DNA of 6,723 nucleotides from the NCBI GenBank assembly GCA_000715855.1, contig KL571362.1:3363-10085 (forward strand), given 5' to 3'. The position numbers and the translations under genes were made by a program. The stretch is from Actinoplanes liguriensis (GTDB lineage: Bacteria > Actinomycetota > Actinomycetes > Mycobacteriales > Micromonosporaceae). This document shows, one piece after another, positions 5,373-6,723 of the stretch (within the stretch, counting starts at the first letter, position 1; every line of letters starts with the position of its first letter). The notes under the pieces were generated by a model. The model saw only the letters and a program-made list of their open reading frames with translations. It did not search any database and was not told the origin of the DNA.

Positions 5373-6723
5373 GCAGGCCCGCCGGCCGGAAACCGCGCCG
5401 GCTGACCCGATGGTGGCGCCGGCAGTCCCTGCGGACCAGGATGACGGTGATCGCGGCGTCGGCCATCGCGGTCAGCGTGTTCGTGAGCTTCCAGGTGGCC
5501 AGCGAGCTGATGGACCGGAAGCTGCGGGACACCGCCGAGGATCAGCTACGCGCCGACTCCCGCGTCCTGGCGACGAACGCGGAGCGCGCCGGTCTGGCGC
5601 GGGTCCAGCTGCCGCCGTATCCGGGATCCGGTCGGCTGGTGCGGGTCGTCCTGCCCGACGGGTCGACCCGGACGCCGGCCGGCCAACCCGAGCTGCCGCC
5701 GGTCAGCGAGCAGGCCGGGCGCGTGGCGCAGGGCGCGTCGACCGACCTGATCGAGTCGAGCGACTGGGAAGAGGGCTACCGCATCTACACGCTGCGGGCG
5801 GGCGACGGCGCGGTGCAGGTGGCCGACCTCGCCGACGACAGCCCGATCAACCAGTTCGGGTTCGGCATGTTGCTGATCGGGCTGTTCTGCGTGGCCGGGG
5901 GCGCCCTCGTCGGGCGGACCGTGGCGCGGGCCGGCCTGGCGCCGGTCGACCGGCTGACCGCCGCCGCGGTGCGTGTCGCGCACACCCGGAATCTCGACGC
6001 CGACATCCCGGATGAGGGCGGTGGGGAGATCCGGCGGCTGATCCGGGCGATAAACGACATGCTCGCCGCGCTCCGGGACTCCCGCCGGGCCCAGCGGCTG
6101 CTCGCCGAGGACGCCGCCCACGAGCTCAAGACCCCGCTCACCAGCCTGCGCCTCAACATCGAGCTGCTGATCCGGCTCGACCGGCGCGGCACCCTGGACA
6201 GCGCTCTGCCGGCGGACAGCCGGACCCGGCTGCTCAACGATCTCGGCGCCCAGGTGGCCGAGTTGAGCGCCCTCGCCGCCGAGCTGACCGACCTGGCCCG
6301 CGGTGACGTCAGCGACGAGAGCACCGAGCTGCTCGACCTCGCCGACGTGGTGGTGGCCGCCGCTGCCCAGGCGCGTTCCCGCGTACCGGACATGGATCTC
6401 GCGCTCGACGTGACCTCCGTGTGGGTGAGTGGGCGTCCCGCCGCGCTGCGGCGGGCGGTGCTGAACCTCATCGACAACGCCGGCAAGTGGTCCCCCGCGG
6501 ACCAGCCGATCCAGGTCCGGCTCCGGGCCGAGGGCACGTCGGCGGTGCTCGAGGTCGACGACGCCGGACCGGGCATCGACGCCGTTGACGTACCGCGGGT
6601 GTTCGACCGGTTCTATCGTGCCGACAGCGCCCGGGCGTTGCCGGGATCCGGTCTGGGGCTGTCGATCGTGCAGCGAGTCGTCGACGCCCACGGCGGCCGG
6701 GCCGCTGTCGCCCGTTCCGCACG
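5369..6723 (+). CDS. Membrane sensor histidine kinase, MprB-like (3' end beyond window)
   Basis: The frame is open from GTG 5369 to the window edge (451 codons visible); the stop lies outside. The start overlaps the regulator stop as GTGA. Order: a basic cytoplasmic N terminus (1-24), transmembrane helix 1 (about 27-45), an extracytoplasmic sensor of about 115 residues (46-162, acidic, no recognised fold), transmembrane helix 2 (about 163-183), a HAMP linker (184-238), then the kinase. The H-box is [15 protein letters not shown] with phosphoacceptor His251. The ATPase domain has the N-box [12 protein letters not shown] (Asn370), G1 DDAGPG (397-402), F-box FDRFYRAD (from 412) and G2 GSGLGLS (around 428). 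All catalytic motifs are intact. The NAGKWSP form and [19 protein letters not shown] resemble MprB kinases, which sense envelope stress. It should phosphorylate Asp54 of the partner regulator. Confidence 0.94.
   Translation, partial: MSRPAGRKPRRLTRWWRRQSLRTRMTVIAASAIAVSVFVSFQVASELMDRKLRDTAEDQLRADSRVLATNAERAGLARVQLPPYPGSGRLVRVVLPDGSTRTPAGQPELPPVSEQAGRVAQGASTDLIESSDWEEGYRIYTLRAGDGAVQVADLADDSPINQFGFGMLLIGLFCVAGGALVGRTVARAGLAPVDRLTAAAVRVAHTRNLDADIPDEGGGEIRRLIRAINDMLAALRDSRRAQRLLAEDAAHELKTPLTSLRLNIELLIRLDRRGTLDSALPADSRTRLLNDLGAQVAELSALAAELTDLARGDVSDESTELLDLADVVVAAAAQARSRVPDMDLALDVTSVWVSGRPAALRRAVLNLIDNAGKWSPADQPIQVRLRAEGTSAVLEVDDAGPGIDAVDVPRVFDRFYRADSARALPGSGLGLSIVQRVVDAHGGRAAVARSA

Noticed and set aside
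5621..6652. Exact 12-bp repeat CCGGGATCCGGT at 5621-5632 and 6641-6652
   Set aside because: Both copies lie in kinase coding sequence and encode PGSG; the second is the conserved G2 box. Coincidental codon reuse is the simplest explanation.
5546..6691. A 381-codon open frame on the minus strand
   Set aside because: Antisense to the histidine kinase, whose complete set of kinase motifs proves the + strand reading; the antisense protein is low-complexity and Arg/Gly/Pro-rich.

Overview
The window is very GC-rich with strong G/C preference at third codon positions, uses many GTG starts, and has GTGA stop/start overlaps. This points to a high-GC actinobacterium. The protein flavour (small GAF proteins, an MprA/MprB-like two-component pair, a 'LQRxxGNAAV' protein) suggests Micromonosporaceae such as Actinoplanes, but that is an inference from style, not a database match.

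Left block (1-1130, + strand): the last codons of an upstream gene are followed by a tight cluster of three small cytoplasmic proteins. These are a 97-aa helical protein of unknown function, a 173-aa single-domain GAF protein whose GTG start overlaps the previous stop, and an 86-aa helical protein that starts 2 nt after the GAF stop. They look like one translationally coupled operon built around a GAF sensor.

Middle block (1131-3670): this is looser and looks accessory. It holds a 433-bp gene-poor stretch with a perfect 14-bp operator-like palindrome. Next comes a GNAT acetyltransferase on the minus strand whose family-correct start is an ATC codon behind a good Shine-Dalgarno, with no ATG/GTG/TTG available upstream. 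Then comes a 261-aa protein carrying the 'LALQRSAGNAAV...LLQR' N-terminal motif typical of actinobacterial DUF4157/eCIS-associated proteins. It ends in a hairpin across its stop codon and is followed by a short dead fragment of an IS5-like transposase (minus strand). A terminator-like hairpin with a T run and an 18-bp inverted repeat precede the next gene.

Right block (3671-6723, + strand): a CPBP/Abi-type intramembrane protease with all three motifs intact is followed, after a 118-bp gap with a hairpin, by an OmpR/PhoB-class response regulator. The regulator overlaps by 4 bp a membrane histidine kinase that is complete through its G2 box but runs off the window end. The pair resembles MprA/MprB, an envelope-stress two-component system, so a membrane protease next to it is a plausible though unproven functional partner.

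No tRNA, rRNA, CRISPR array or intact insertion sequence was found. The most unusual items are the eCIS-type tag protein with no eCIS structural genes in view, and the AUC-initiated (or start-lost) acetyltransferase.
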